NCBI GenBank assembly: GCA_011390235.1
Contig: JAABSS010000084.1
Coordinates: 1-5,269, forward strand
Length of the DNA stretch: 5,269 bases
DNA from: Desulfotignum sp.
GTDB taxonomy: Bacteria > Desulfobacterota > Desulfobacteria > Desulfobacterales > Desulfobacteraceae
Direction: 5' to 3'
Part shown: one piece after another, positions 1 to 5,269 of the stretch
Position numbering within the stretch: position 1 is the first letter of the stretch
Layout of the letters: each line of letters opens with the position of its first letter
Notes under the pieces: model-generated
Database searches by the model: none
What the model was told of the DNA's origin: nothing
The model's input: the letters and a program-made list of their open reading frames with translations, nothing else
Made by a program: the position numbers and the translations under genes

Positions 1-463
1 TTTCCTGGAGCCACCGTCTTTCCGCCGGGTCCTGCAGGTGCATGTATTCCACGCCGATGGAACGGCAATAGGTTTCCGTAAGCCGGTTGATAATGTCCCT
101 GAGCCGTGCCTGACCTGAATCGGAAAACCTGCGGGTGTAAAAAAAAGTATCCAACTGGTCCGGCGACAGGCCGAATGCGCCAAGGTTCAGCAAAGGATGG
201 TCCGTGGGGCAAAAAGAAAGCGGGTCCATGCACGCCATCAGGTGGCCCAGGTCACGGTACCGGTATATCAGTGATTCCACACGGGACTGCTGCAGGGCTG
301 CATCCGGTGTGCAGGCGGTTTCTTCTTCTGCCGGCCCGTTATCACCGATCTCAAATCCTTTAAAGAAAAACTGCCAGTCCCGGGCAACGGCGTTTGGATC
401 ATCTTTCCATTTTTTATACTGGGCCTCAATAAATTGCGCATTCCACATGTCGGTTGTTGCCAT
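1..463 (-). CDS. sucA: 2-oxoglutarate dehydrogenase E1 component, N-terminal part (3' end outside window)
   Basis: Thiamine-diphosphate-dependent E1 subunit of the cytoplasmic 2-oxoglutarate dehydrogenase complex, which decarboxylates 2-oxoglutarate and passes the succinyl group to the E2 lipoyl arm. Only the first 154 codons are present; the full protein is usually over 900 residues, so the catalytic core is off the left edge. Residues 6-37 (MWNAQFIEAQYKKWKDDPNA then ARDWQFFF) match the small N-terminal domain of the family. Residues 65-82 (SLIYRYRDLGHLMACMDP) and 136-153 (IGVEYMHLQDPAERRWLQ) match conserved E1 segments; E. coli SucA has a similar IGAEYMH motif. The start at 463 is preceded by an AAGGA-like ribosome site about 10 bases upstream and gives the expected N-terminus. 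The identity is firm. That an NAD-linked E1 occurs in this lineage, where the ferredoxin-dependent enzyme is common, is noted in the findings. sucB is expected downstream, outside the window. Confidence 0.93.
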   Translation of the reverse strand, partial: MATTDMWNAQFIEAQYKKWKDDPNAVARDWQFFFKGFEIGDNGPAEEETACTPDAALQQSRVESLIYRYRDLGHLMACMDPLSFCPTDHPLLNLGAFGLSPDQLDTFFYTRRFSDSGQARLRDIINRLTETYCRSIGVEYMHLQDPAERRWLQE

Positions 464-830
464 ATTTGTCTTTTCCTTTCAGGAAAACATAGATACTGCA
501 CCAAATGATTTGCCGGATTTGTGAAATGTCAAGCGCGTATGCCCTAATAATTGCGACAGACCCGGTGCGGCCCGTTAACGAAACACAGATATTCAGTATC
601 AGTTTTGCGTATATGACACTGTTTCAAAACCTGTGCAGATTGATTAATATTGTCTCAATACAGGATCTGGATGTACAAAAATACATAATTGTACCCATTG
701 CCTTTCCGATAGCCAAAAAGCATATTGAAAATGGATTCTTAAAATCGCGTATAGCACGTGAATATTACCGAATCGTTATATAAGGGGAAAAATCATGTGG
801 GAAAATTTGATCAAGACAGGAGGGTACGCC
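464..830. other. AT-rich divergent intergenic region between sucA and the ytxH-like gene
   Basis: About 330-370 bases without a supportable gene. The left end carries the sucA ribosome site and the candidate sucA promoter. Two small dyads are visible: GATATT-C-AGTATC at 588-600 (one mismatched pair) and GTACAA/TTGTAC with a 10-base spacer at 673-694. A TTGAAA at 725-730 could be a -35 for the plus-strand genes, but no good -10 sits at normal distance (nearest candidates are weak). An open frame at 505-783 lacks a ribosome site and any recognisable protein features, so I treat the stretch as regulatory or spacer DNA. Confidence 0.6.
505..532 (-). promoter_or_regulatory. candidate sigma70 promoter for sucA
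   Basis: On the minus strand a perfect TTGACA (-35) at 532-527 is followed, after 16 bases, by AATCAT (-10, 4 of 6 to consensus) at 510-505. Transcription would begin near 498 and leave a leader of about 35 bases before the sucA start at 463. The -35 is strong and the -10 mediocre; this is a reading by eye. Confidence 0.45.
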
Positions 831-1190
831 ATGATATTAAACAACCTGGCAAGTCAAGCGAAACAAATCCGGATTGCACGCACCAGAACCGTACGGCAGA
901 CCAGAGCCAAAAACATGGCCATAGGCGCAGGTATAGGCACTGCCATAGGGGTTGTGGCTGGTATATTGTTCGCCCCGAAATCCGGAAGGGAAACACGGCA
1001 GATTATTACTGACCGGACATCCGAAACCATAAAGGATTTCAAGAATAATATCGCTTCCGCCAAAAGCAAAGTATCTGCTTCTGCTAAAGAAAAGGCAGAC
1101 CGGTTGCGCGAAACGGGTCAGGAGGCTGCTGAGGATGTAAAAGAAAATCTGAAAGATAAAGATAAAAAAGATAAAGATAAAAAAGCATAG
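831..1190 (+). CDS. YtxH domain-containing membrane-anchored protein
   Basis: Small protein of the YtxH family (119 aa from this start). A basic N-terminus (residues 1-28, rich in K/R) leads into one glycine/alanine-rich hydrophobic segment at about residues 29-48 (MAIGAGIGTAIGVVAGILFA). The family hallmark APKSGRETRQ follows at 48-57. The rest is a hydrophilic, probably helical region rich in K, E and A, ending in a DKDKK-DKDKK tail. It is likely a single-pass or membrane-associated protein; its biochemical role is unknown. YtxH of Bacillus subtilis lies in a general-stress operon with YtxG. The start at 831 is chosen because AGGAGGG sits 6 bases upstream. An in-frame ATG at 795, with a weaker AAGGGG site, would add 12 residues (MWENLIKTGGYA) and give 131 aa. 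The DUF948-like gene lies 67 bases downstream on the same strand, probably in the same operon. Family call firm, start uncertain. Confidence 0.85.
   Translation: MILNNLASQAKQIRIARTRTVRQTRAKNMAIGAGIGTAIGVVAGILFAPKSGRETRQIITDRTSETIKDFKNNIASAKSKVSASAKEKADRLRETGQEAAEDVKENLKDKDKKDKDKKA
1155..1184 (+). repeat. perfect 15-bp tandem duplication inside the ytxH-like gene
   Basis: Two identical copies of GATAAAGATAAAAAA (1155-1169 and 1170-1184) lie back to back and in frame, encoding DKDKK twice just before the final Ala and stop. Each unit itself consists of shorter GATAAA repeats. The in-frame 15-base unit means copy-number change would alter tail length by five residues without a frameshift. Confidence 0.9.
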
Positions 1191-1230
1191 CACTGGGATT
1201 TAATACAAAATATTTTTAAAATGGAAAATT

Positions 1231-1251
1231 AAAAAAGGACAAAAAAAGGAC
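1231..1251 (+). promoter_or_regulatory. duplicated ribosome-binding segment before the DUF948-like gene
   Basis: AAAAAAGGAC occurs twice, at 1231-1240 and 1242-1251, separated by one A. The second copy places AAGGA 7 bases before the ATG at 1258, so it is the working Shine-Dalgarno site. The first copy lies 18 bases from the ATG, too far for initiation at this start; it may be a standby site or simply a local duplication. Confidence 0.65.
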
Positions 1252-1257
1252 AACTGT

Positions 1258-1650
1258 ATGCAGGCATCCATTACGCTCAATCAACTGGGAATTTTTATTG
1301 TTTTTATTTTAATTTTGGTGATTGGCGGTTACGCCTTTGTGGCGTTGAGGAACCTTAACAGCCTCATCACGGAAGTTAAGGCCACATTTTTGATTAACAA
1401 GGATTCTATTAATCAGATCATTCCGAACATTAATGAGATTTCCGCAAATACTGCACAAATAAGCAATGACTTGAAAATCAGTGCCCATGAAATGGGAGAG
1501 GCCGTTAGAACCATCTCCCATGAGACAACTGATACGGTTTTAACCATTAATGAGACGGCGGATTCCATGGCAAAATATGCCATTGTCATAGGTGAAGTCA
1601 TCAAGACTGTAATGGATCTTTTTTCATCAGGAAAAGACAAAGCTGCCTGA
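1258..1650 (+). CDS. DUF948/YtxG-like membrane-anchored coiled-coil protein
   Basis: 130-residue protein with an N-terminal hydrophobic helix at about residues 9-30 (LGIFIVFILILVIGGYAFVA core). A long polar, heptad-like helix of roughly residues 31-108 follows, rich in I, N, S, T and E (for example NINEISANTAQISNDLKISA), then a second mildly hydrophobic stretch at about 107-122 and a short lysine-rich end. This architecture (one anchor plus a coiled coil resembling chemoreceptor signalling helices) is that of DUF948/YtxG-type proteins. No enzymatic motif is visible. AAGGA 7 bases upstream supports the start. It follows the YtxH-type gene in the same direction, the same pairing as ytxG-ytxH in Bacillus but in the opposite order. 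Alternatively it is a generic coiled-coil membrane protein; exact family membership would need a profile search. Its stop lies only 3 bases from the stop of the converging acyl-CoA synthetase gene. Confidence 0.75.
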   Translation: MQASITLNQLGIFIVFILILVIGGYAFVALRNLNSLITEVKATFLINKDSINQIIPNINEISANTAQISNDLKISAHEMGEAVRTISHETTDTVLTINETADSMAKYAIVIGEVIKTVMDLFSSGKDKAA

Positions 1651-1653
1651 GGA

Positions 1654-3762
1654 TCATTCGGATTCCATCCTCTGCGCCAGCACCACCAACCCGTCCACTG
1701 CAATGGGACTTCCTTTGTGTATGATCAAGGGATTGATGTCGATTTCCTGAATGCCCGGATAAGCGCATCCCAGATCCCCCAGGGTTACAAGGATACTGCC
1801 CAGGGCACTTTTGTCCACCGGATCAAATCCACGATACCCCTCCAGCATATTGCGGCATTTCAGCCGGTCAATCATCTGTACCGCATCCGGCAGCGTCAGC
1901 GGGGCTACCCCGAACACCGTGTCATTGAGGGCTTCGGCAAACACCCCGCCCAGTCCGCACATGACACAGGGACCCAGCCGGGGATTTCTGACAAAACCCG
2001 CAACCAGTTCAATTTTTCCCAGAACCTGTTTCTGGATCAGGATACTGCCGTGGCCCTCCATGGTCTGCAAAAGCGTTGTCACGGCTGTTTCAAGGGCTTG
2101 CTCTGATGCGATGCCCAGGTAGACCAGGTTGGATTCCGTTTTGTGCGATACCCCCGGAACCATGCCCTTGGCCACCAGGGGAAACCCGAAACCGGCGGCG
2201 GCCTGCCGGGCTTTTGCAAGAGATGTCACCTGTTTCTCTTCCACCACCGGAATGCCGCACGCACCCAGCACCTGTTTGGATACATATTCATCCAGCGGGC
2301 CGTTTTCCGATGTCAGCACATGCAGGCGGGAATCGTTTTTCAGCCGGCGGATCTGTTCTGAAGGATCCGGCCGTTCAGCTGTTTCATTCACCATGGGACG
2401 GTTCAGCAGTATTCCAAGACATTCCACTGCCCGCATCACTTCCCTGAATACGGGTACGCCTGTTTTTTGTGCCGATACCTGGAACTGATACACCCGGTCC
2501 CGTTCACCCGATATCCAGCAGACCATTGGTTTGCCGGCTTGTTTTGCTGTTTTGGCCATCATGTCAAGATCGGTTTCAAGACTGAACCCGCCGGCAAAAC
2601 AATGGACAAACACCGCATCCACTCCTGGATCGGCGCAGACCGCTTCCATTGCCTTGCCATAGGTTTTTTTAGATCCGTTCAGAATGATACCGGGCCACAT
2701 ATCCACGGGATTGGACGGCGGCATCCATTCCGGGAAAACGGTCTGCAAAGCATCCAGGGTAGCGGTATCAAGTTTCGACAATTTCAGGTTGTGTCTGTCC
2801 ATGATATCGGCTGAAACAATCCCTGCTGCACCGGTGTAGGTTAAAACAGCCAGGCGGTTTCCGCCTTTGGCAGGTATTTCAGGATACATGCCCAGGGTTT
2901 TGCAATAGTCGGTCAGCTGATAGAATCCATTGGCCTCCACAACGCCGGCCTGGGCCATGGCGCCGCTTACGATGACGCCGCTGGCCGAAAGGCTTGCCGT
3001 ATGGCTCACTGCCGCAGCTGCACCGCCGGCTGTTTTGCCCCCGTTGAGTACCACAATGGGCTTTGTGGTTCTGCGGGATAAGGCCATGAACCGCCGGCAG
3101 TCGGTAAACGATTCCAGGTATAACCCGATGGCAGCGGTTTCCGGGTCATCGATCAGATATGCCAGAAGATCGTTTTCATCCACATCCATCTTGTTGCCTA
3201 TGGAACAGACTTTGGAGATCCCCATGGTGCCGTGGGACATGAGATCGATGAGAAAGGCCCCGGCAAGCATGCCGCTCTGGGCGATCAGGGACACGTTGCC
3301 GCAGGCAAGTCCGGTATCCCATATGGCCGGGGTCACCGTAGAAAATACAAACCTTTGGTTGGCATCAACCAGACCCATGCAGTTGGGGCCCCACAGCCGG
3401 ATGCCGGTTTTTTCGGCAATCTGTTTGATCTCCTGCTGCAGTGCGGTCCCGTTGGGTCCGGTTTCCGAGAATCCGGCCGACTGGATCATGACGCCGGGAA
3501 TGTTTCTTCTGGCACAGTCGTTGATTACCCGGGGCACCATGTGCGCTGCGACAAACACAATGGCAAGATCCACAGGATCAGGCACATCCGCAAGCGAAGA
3601 ATAGCAGGGTAATCCTTCAATCTCTGTGTATCCGGGATTTACGGGATAAATTTTTCCCGAATACCCTTTTTTAAGATTTGACACAATGATATTCCCACCC
3701 TTTCCCTTACTGGCTGTGGCACCTACTACAGCAATTCCTTCGGGCTTGAAAAAAAACTCCAT
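1654..3762 (-). CDS. acyl-CoA synthetase (ADP/NDP-forming), fused alpha-beta; acetate--CoA ligase type
   Basis: Cytoplasmic enzyme that interconverts acyl-CoA + ADP + phosphate with free acid + CoA + ATP, conserving thioester energy by substrate-level phosphorylation. At 702 residues it has the full fused length. The CoA-binding Rossmann domain covers about 5-135 (GIAVVGA near the start, LWGPNCMG at 123-130). Succinyl-CoA-ligase-like domains cover about 150-455, with His254 in AAVSHTASL as the expected phosphorylated catalytic histidine. The C-terminal ATP-grasp part covers about 485-700, with GVSHKTESN (His540, likely the second phospho-transfer histidine of the beta part), CGLGGVFAEALND at 602-614 and EIDINPL at 673-679. 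The start is supported by AAGGAG 8 bases upstream. Acetate is the default substrate in the family, but branched-chain, aryl or other acyl-CoAs are possible and cannot be decided from sequence. It stands alone, divergent from the HEAT-like unit. No truncation or frameshift seen. Confidence 0.93.
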   Translation of the reverse strand: MEFFFKPEGIAVVGATASKGKGGNIIVSNLKKGYSGKIYPVNPGYTEIEGLPCYSSLADVPDPVDLAIVFVAAHMVPRVINDCARRNIPGVMIQSAGFSETGPNGTALQQEIKQIAEKTGIRLWGPNCMGLVDANQRFVFSTVTPAIWDTGLACGNVSLIAQSGMLAGAFLIDLMSHGTMGISKVCSIGNKMDVDENDLLAYLIDDPETAAIGLYLESFTDCRRFMALSRRTTKPIVVLNGGKTAGGAAAAVSHTASLSASGVIVSGAMAQAGVVEANGFYQLTDYCKTLGMYPEIPAKGGNRLAVLTYTGAAGIVSADIMDRHNLKLSKLDTATLDALQTVFPEWMPPSNPVDMWPGIILNGSKKTYGKAMEAVCADPGVDAVFVHCFAGGFSLETDLDMMAKTAKQAGKPMVCWISGERDRVYQFQVSAQKTGVPVFREVMRAVECLGILLNRPMVNETAERPDPSEQIRRLKNDSRLHVLTSENGPLDEYVSKQVLGACGIPVVEEKQVTSLAKARQAAAGFGFPLVAKGMVPGVSHKTESNLVYLGIASEQALETAVTTLLQTMEGHGSILIQKQVLGKIELVAGFVRNPRLGPCVMCGLGGVFAEALNDTVFGVAPLTLPDAVQMIDRLKCRNMLEGYRGFDPVDKSALGSILVTLGDLGCAYPGIQEIDINPLIIHKGSPIAVDGLVVLAQRMESE

Positions 3763-3830
3763 TCACCATTCTCCTTATAATTGACTGAAAAGCTGCACCA
3801 AAAAGTCTCATACAGCAAAACCCAAAACAG

Positions 3831-3859
3831 GTGCTACCTCTCCTGTCACCGCGTGTCAA
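3831..3859 (-). promoter_or_regulatory. candidate sigma70 promoter for the acyl-CoA synthetase gene
   Basis: A perfect TTGACA (-35) on the minus strand at 3859-3854 is followed after 17 bases by TAGCAC (-10, 3 of 6 to consensus) at 3836-3831. The leader would be about 60 bases. The spacing is ideal but the -10 is poor, so the assignment is tentative. Confidence 0.35.
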
Positions 3860-3883
3860 GGCAAGTATCGCCTTTTTCCATAA

Positions 3884-3896
3884 AAGTTTCAAACTT
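3884..3896. repeat. perfect short palindrome AAGTTT-C-AAACTT
   Basis: Six-base arms with a single central base, 25 bases upstream of the candidate -35 of the acyl-CoA synthetase promoter. The position would suit an activator or repressor site, but in AT-rich DNA this could be chance. Confidence 0.4.
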
Positions 3897-4010
3897 CTTT
3901 CACAAAATTTCCCAGATAACAATTACACACGCCGGAACTGCACAGATCCCGAAAATTCAAAATGGTCTCCAATTGTCCTGGATAAGTACCACCCATACAC
4001 GCATTTATCC

Positions 4011-4037
4011 CATAATTCAACCATGGTATGATTTATG
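4011..4037. repeat. imperfect 27-bp dyad next to the -10 of the HEAT-like operon
   Basis: CATAATTCA (4011-4019) and TGATTTATG (4029-4037) pair at 8 of 9 positions around a 9-base spacer containing CCATGG. It ends 8 bases before a TATAAT. A second perfect dyad, GGATAA (3980-3985) and TTATCC (4005-4010), abuts it on the left. Possible regulator-binding site; no known regulator consensus recognised. Confidence 0.4.
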
Positions 4038-4045
4038 CTTATGTT

Positions 4046-4051
4046 TATAAT
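4046..4051 (+). promoter_or_regulatory. candidate -10 box (TATAAT) for the HEAT-like/ferredoxin operon
   Basis: A perfect TATAAT lies 30 bases before the ATG at 4082, giving a leader of roughly 23-25 bases. No good -35 sits 16-18 bases upstream, and the place where it should be is covered by the dyad at 4011-4037. This would fit a promoter that needs an activator or is blocked by a repressor. An AT-rich sequence makes a chance match possible. Confidence 0.35.
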
Positions 4052-4081
4052 TAATTTAATCAACCGATTACAGGAAAGGTT

Positions 4082-4777
4082 ATGGTCAAACCACACGGCA
4101 GAAAAACCCGGCAACGGGTCAGAGAAATACTCAAAAGCGGAGACAGACAAGCGGCCTTGGACCAGCTGGAGAAAATTCCGGGCAAACAGCTGGTGGGACA
4201 TCTGTTCTCCCATTTCTACACCCCTGATGAACTGATCAAGTTCCGCAGTGTCACTGCCATGGGATTTGTGGGGAAACGCCTGGCAGACCGGCGCATGGAA
4301 AACGCACGGAATCTGATGCGGCGCCTTATGTGGAACCTCAATGATGAATCTGGCGGAATCGGATGGGGATCTGCCGAAGCCATGGGAGAAATCCTGGGCC
4401 GCAGCCCGGCCCTTGCCGATGAATATGCATCCATTCTCTTTTCCTTTCTGGATCCGAAAGCCAATTACATTGACAATCCTGTGCTGCAGCAGGGGGTGCT
4501 GTGGGGAGTCGGTACCTGTATTACCGCTTTTCCTGACAAAATGACTCCCTACCTGGCCGGGCTGATTGCATTGTTTCTTGACTCTGAAGATAAAATTAAA
4601 AAAGCGTATGCTGTCCGGGCGCTGGCTTCTGCCGGTTCCCAGAGTGCCGGACGTCTGCCCGGATACATTCTGGAAGATACAAAAAAAATACAGGTGTATA
4701 CAGGATGGCATTTTGAACCCGCCCGGATCTGTGACCTGGCCCGGGCCGGTATTGAAAACAAGACTGAATCCAGATAA
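4082..4777 (+). CDS. HEAT-like repeat protein, possibly DVU0298 family
   Basis: 231-residue soluble, mostly alpha-helical protein with no signal peptide or membrane segment. The N-terminus is basic (residues 1-14). Helix pairs resembling HEAT/PBS-lyase repeats cover about 25-225, for example LIKFRSVTAMGFVGKRLAD near 51-69, a segment near 80-106 with the distinctive LNDESGGIGWGSAEAMGEIL, and IKKAYAVRALASAG at 172-185. The polar glycine/tryptophan motif NDESGGIGWG (87-96) reminds me of DVU0298-type proteins of sulfate reducers; this is from memory, not a search. HEAT-like folds usually mediate protein binding; no catalytic residues can be assigned. The start has AGGAAAGG just upstream. It is the first gene of a unit with the 86-aa protein (23-base gap) and a ferredoxin, so a role as scaffold or maturation/assembly partner of an iron-sulfur protein is possible but purely inferred. 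Confidence 0.8.
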   Translation: MVKPHGRKTRQRVREILKSGDRQAALDQLEKIPGKQLVGHLFSHFYTPDELIKFRSVTAMGFVGKRLADRRMENARNLMRRLMWNLNDESGGIGWGSAEAMGEILGRSPALADEYASILFSFLDPKANYIDNPVLQQGVLWGVGTCITAFPDKMTPYLAGLIALFLDSEDKIKKAYAVRALASAGSQSAGRLPGYILEDTKKIQVYTGWHFEPARICDLARAGIENKTESR

Positions 4778-4800
4778 TATGAAGAATAAAGGAATACCGG

Positions 4801-5061
4801 ATGCCGCACAAAAAATGTGATAAAAACATTGCCCGCACCATTGAAATGGCCAATGAAATGATAGACCTGGCACGCCAGGGGTATGACAATCATGAAGATC
4901 CCGGGTGCGGGGTGCTGTATGGGATTCTGCTGGACTCCGGATACCGGATTCTGGATCTGGCTTTAAAGGAAAAGCAGGCCCATATCCAGAAAGGCTGGTG
5001 GCATGAAACAGTAACAGATCCCAAAACCGGACAGGCAAATAAGGATATTGCAGATAAATGA
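4801..5061 (+). CDS. conserved-looking small protein of unknown function (86 aa)
   Basis: I do not recognise a named family. The protein is soluble, has no signal peptide or membrane helix, and looks helical: helix about 8-27 (ARTIEMANEMIDLARQGYDN region), a loop HEDPGCG at 31-37, then helix about 38-62 (VLYGILLDSGYRILDLALKE). The two cysteines (Cys6, Cys36) are too few for a cluster by themselves. The loop-plus-helix segment CGVLYGILLDSGYRI has the look of a conserved signature, probably a small helical hairpin. AAAGGA 7 bases before the ATG supports the start. Its TGA overlaps the ATG of the ferredoxin gene by 4 bases (ATGA), so the two are probably translationally coupled and may act together. 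Real gene likely; function unknown. Confidence 0.75.
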   Translation: MPHKKCDKNIARTIEMANEMIDLARQGYDNHEDPGCGVLYGILLDSGYRILDLALKEKQAHIQKGWWHETVTDPKTGQANKDIADK

Positions 5062-5249
5062 AGCAACCTGCCATTGATCTGGGGGCATGCATCTTGTGTG
5101 AAATCTGTGTGGAACTGGCCCCCCATGCCTTTGAAATCAGCGATTCAGGCTTTGTCCAGGTAAAGCCCCTGGATGATTACCAGGATGACGATATCCATGA
5201 AGCCATCAAAAACTGCCCCAAAGACTGCATTTTCTGGGAAAACCACTGA
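5058..5249 (+). CDS. monocluster [4Fe-4S] ferredoxin
   Basis: 63-residue cytoplasmic electron carrier. Cys11, Cys14 and Cys17 (CILCEICVELAPHAFE) plus Cys53 in NCPKDCIFW give the CxxCxxC...CP pattern that binds one [4Fe-4S] cluster. The overall plan, including the extra Cys57 and the acidic, tryptophan-containing end, matches short Desulfovibrio-type ferredoxins such as ferredoxin I of D. africanus. The protein is strongly acidic (DDYQDDD at 39-45), as usual for ferredoxins that dock to basic partner surfaces. The ATG overlaps the stop of the 86-aa gene (ATGA) and the nearest AAGGA is about 13 bases upstream, so initiation probably depends on coupling to the upstream gene. The redox partner is unknown; being last in an operon with two non-enzymatic proteins suggests a dedicated role rather than a general pool ferredoxin, but that is inference. 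Confidence 0.93.
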   Translation: MKQPAIDLGACILCEICVELAPHAFEISDSGFVQVKPLDDYQDDDIHEAIKNCPKDCIFWENH

Positions 5250-5264
5250 TTTTTGTATTTTTTT
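5217..5264 (+). terminator. possible weak rho-independent terminator after the ferredoxin gene
   Basis: CCCAAAGA (5217-5224) can pair with TTTTCTGGG (5230-5238) with one bulged C, a G-T pair and the loop CTGCA. T runs follow at 5250-5254 and 5258-5264. The stem lies inside the end of the ferredoxin gene and is separated from the T run by about 11 bases, so it is a poor intrinsic terminator. The true one may lie beyond the window. Confidence 0.25.
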
Positions 5265-5269
5265 GACTG

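Larger units (their letters stand above)
3763..4081. other. divergent intergenic region with several inverted repeats
   Basis: About 320 bases between the acyl-CoA synthetase start and the HEAT-like gene start, with no supportable gene on either strand. It contains the ribosome site (CTCCTT at 3771-3776, read on the minus strand), a candidate minus-strand promoter, a candidate plus-strand -10, and three dyads: 3884-3896, GGATAA/TTATCC at 3980-4010, and 4011-4037. These suggest regulated divergent transcription, but no known operator sequence is recognised. Confidence 0.6.

Noticed and set aside
725..755. TTGAAA followed by TATAGC as a promoter for the ytxH-like gene
   Set aside because: Spacing is 19 bases, too long, and the alternative at 17 bases (CGTATA) matches the -10 consensus poorly.
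505..783. 92-codon plus-strand open frame between sucA and the ytxH-like gene
   Set aside because: No ribosome site before its ATG, no recognisable domain or composition, and it overlaps the candidate sucA promoter. Probably spurious.
1627..1650. TCAGG/CCTGA inverted repeat at the convergent gene ends, considered as a bidirectional terminator
   Set aside because: Stem of only 5 bp with a 14-base loop and no T run on the correct side in either direction.
2930..3604. 224-codon plus-strand open frame inside the acyl-CoA synthetase gene
   Set aside because: Antisense to a complete, conserved enzyme; no domain recognised.
3707..3922. Minus-strand 71-codon frame crossing the start of the acyl-CoA synthetase
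   Set aside because: Overlaps the well-supported start and ribosome site in another frame and shows no protein features.
3781..4050. Plus-strand 89-codon frame in the divergent intergenic region
   Set aside because: No ribosome site, biased composition, and it runs through the candidate promoters and dyads.
3923..5092. 389-codon minus-strand open frame opposite the HEAT-like, 86-aa and ferredoxin genes
   Set aside because: Long but low in plausible protein character, and it lies antisense to three plus-strand genes that have ribosome sites, and in one case a clear family. It is a codon-usage shadow.

Overview
The window looks like chromosomal DNA from a sulfate-reducing or related anaerobe of the Desulfobacterota, most plausibly Desulfobacteraceae. 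This is inferred from the gene content: a D. africanus-type monocluster ferredoxin, a HEAT-like protein of a type I associate with Desulfovibrio and relatives, a fused ADP-forming acyl-CoA synthetase, and roughly balanced GC in genes with AT-rich intergenic gaps. There is no rRNA, tRNA, CRISPR array, insertion sequence or phage gene, and nothing marks the region as recently acquired.

Layout: (1) 1-463, minus strand, holds the first 154 codons of the E1 subunit of 2-oxoglutarate dehydrogenase (sucA), which runs off the left edge. A TTGACA-type promoter lies upstream at about 505-532. (2) 464-830 is a non-coding divergent region. (3) 831-1650, plus strand, holds two small membrane-anchored proteins, a YtxH-type protein and a DUF948/YtxG-like protein, probably one transcription unit. 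(4) 1654-3762, minus strand, is a complete 702-residue acyl-CoA synthetase (ADP-forming) with fused alpha and beta parts. It converges on the DUF948-like gene with only 3 bp between the stop codons. (5) 3763-4081 is a second divergent intergenic region with several inverted repeats. (6) 4082-5249, plus strand, is a compact three-gene unit: a HEAT-like protein, an 86-residue protein of unknown function, and a [4Fe-4S] ferredoxin whose start overlaps the preceding stop (ATGA). A T-rich tail follows.

Functionally, sucA and the acyl-CoA synthetase belong to central carbon and energy metabolism (oxidation of 2-oxoglutarate; recovery of ATP from acyl-CoA thioesters). The YtxH/DUF948-like pair resembles the envelope/stress pair ytxG-ytxH of Bacillus subtilis. 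The HEAT-like/86-aa/ferredoxin unit is the least understood part: its tight packing suggests that two uncharacterised proteins work with a dedicated electron carrier. I see no convincing evidence of a wholly new system; this unit is the best candidate for follow-up.
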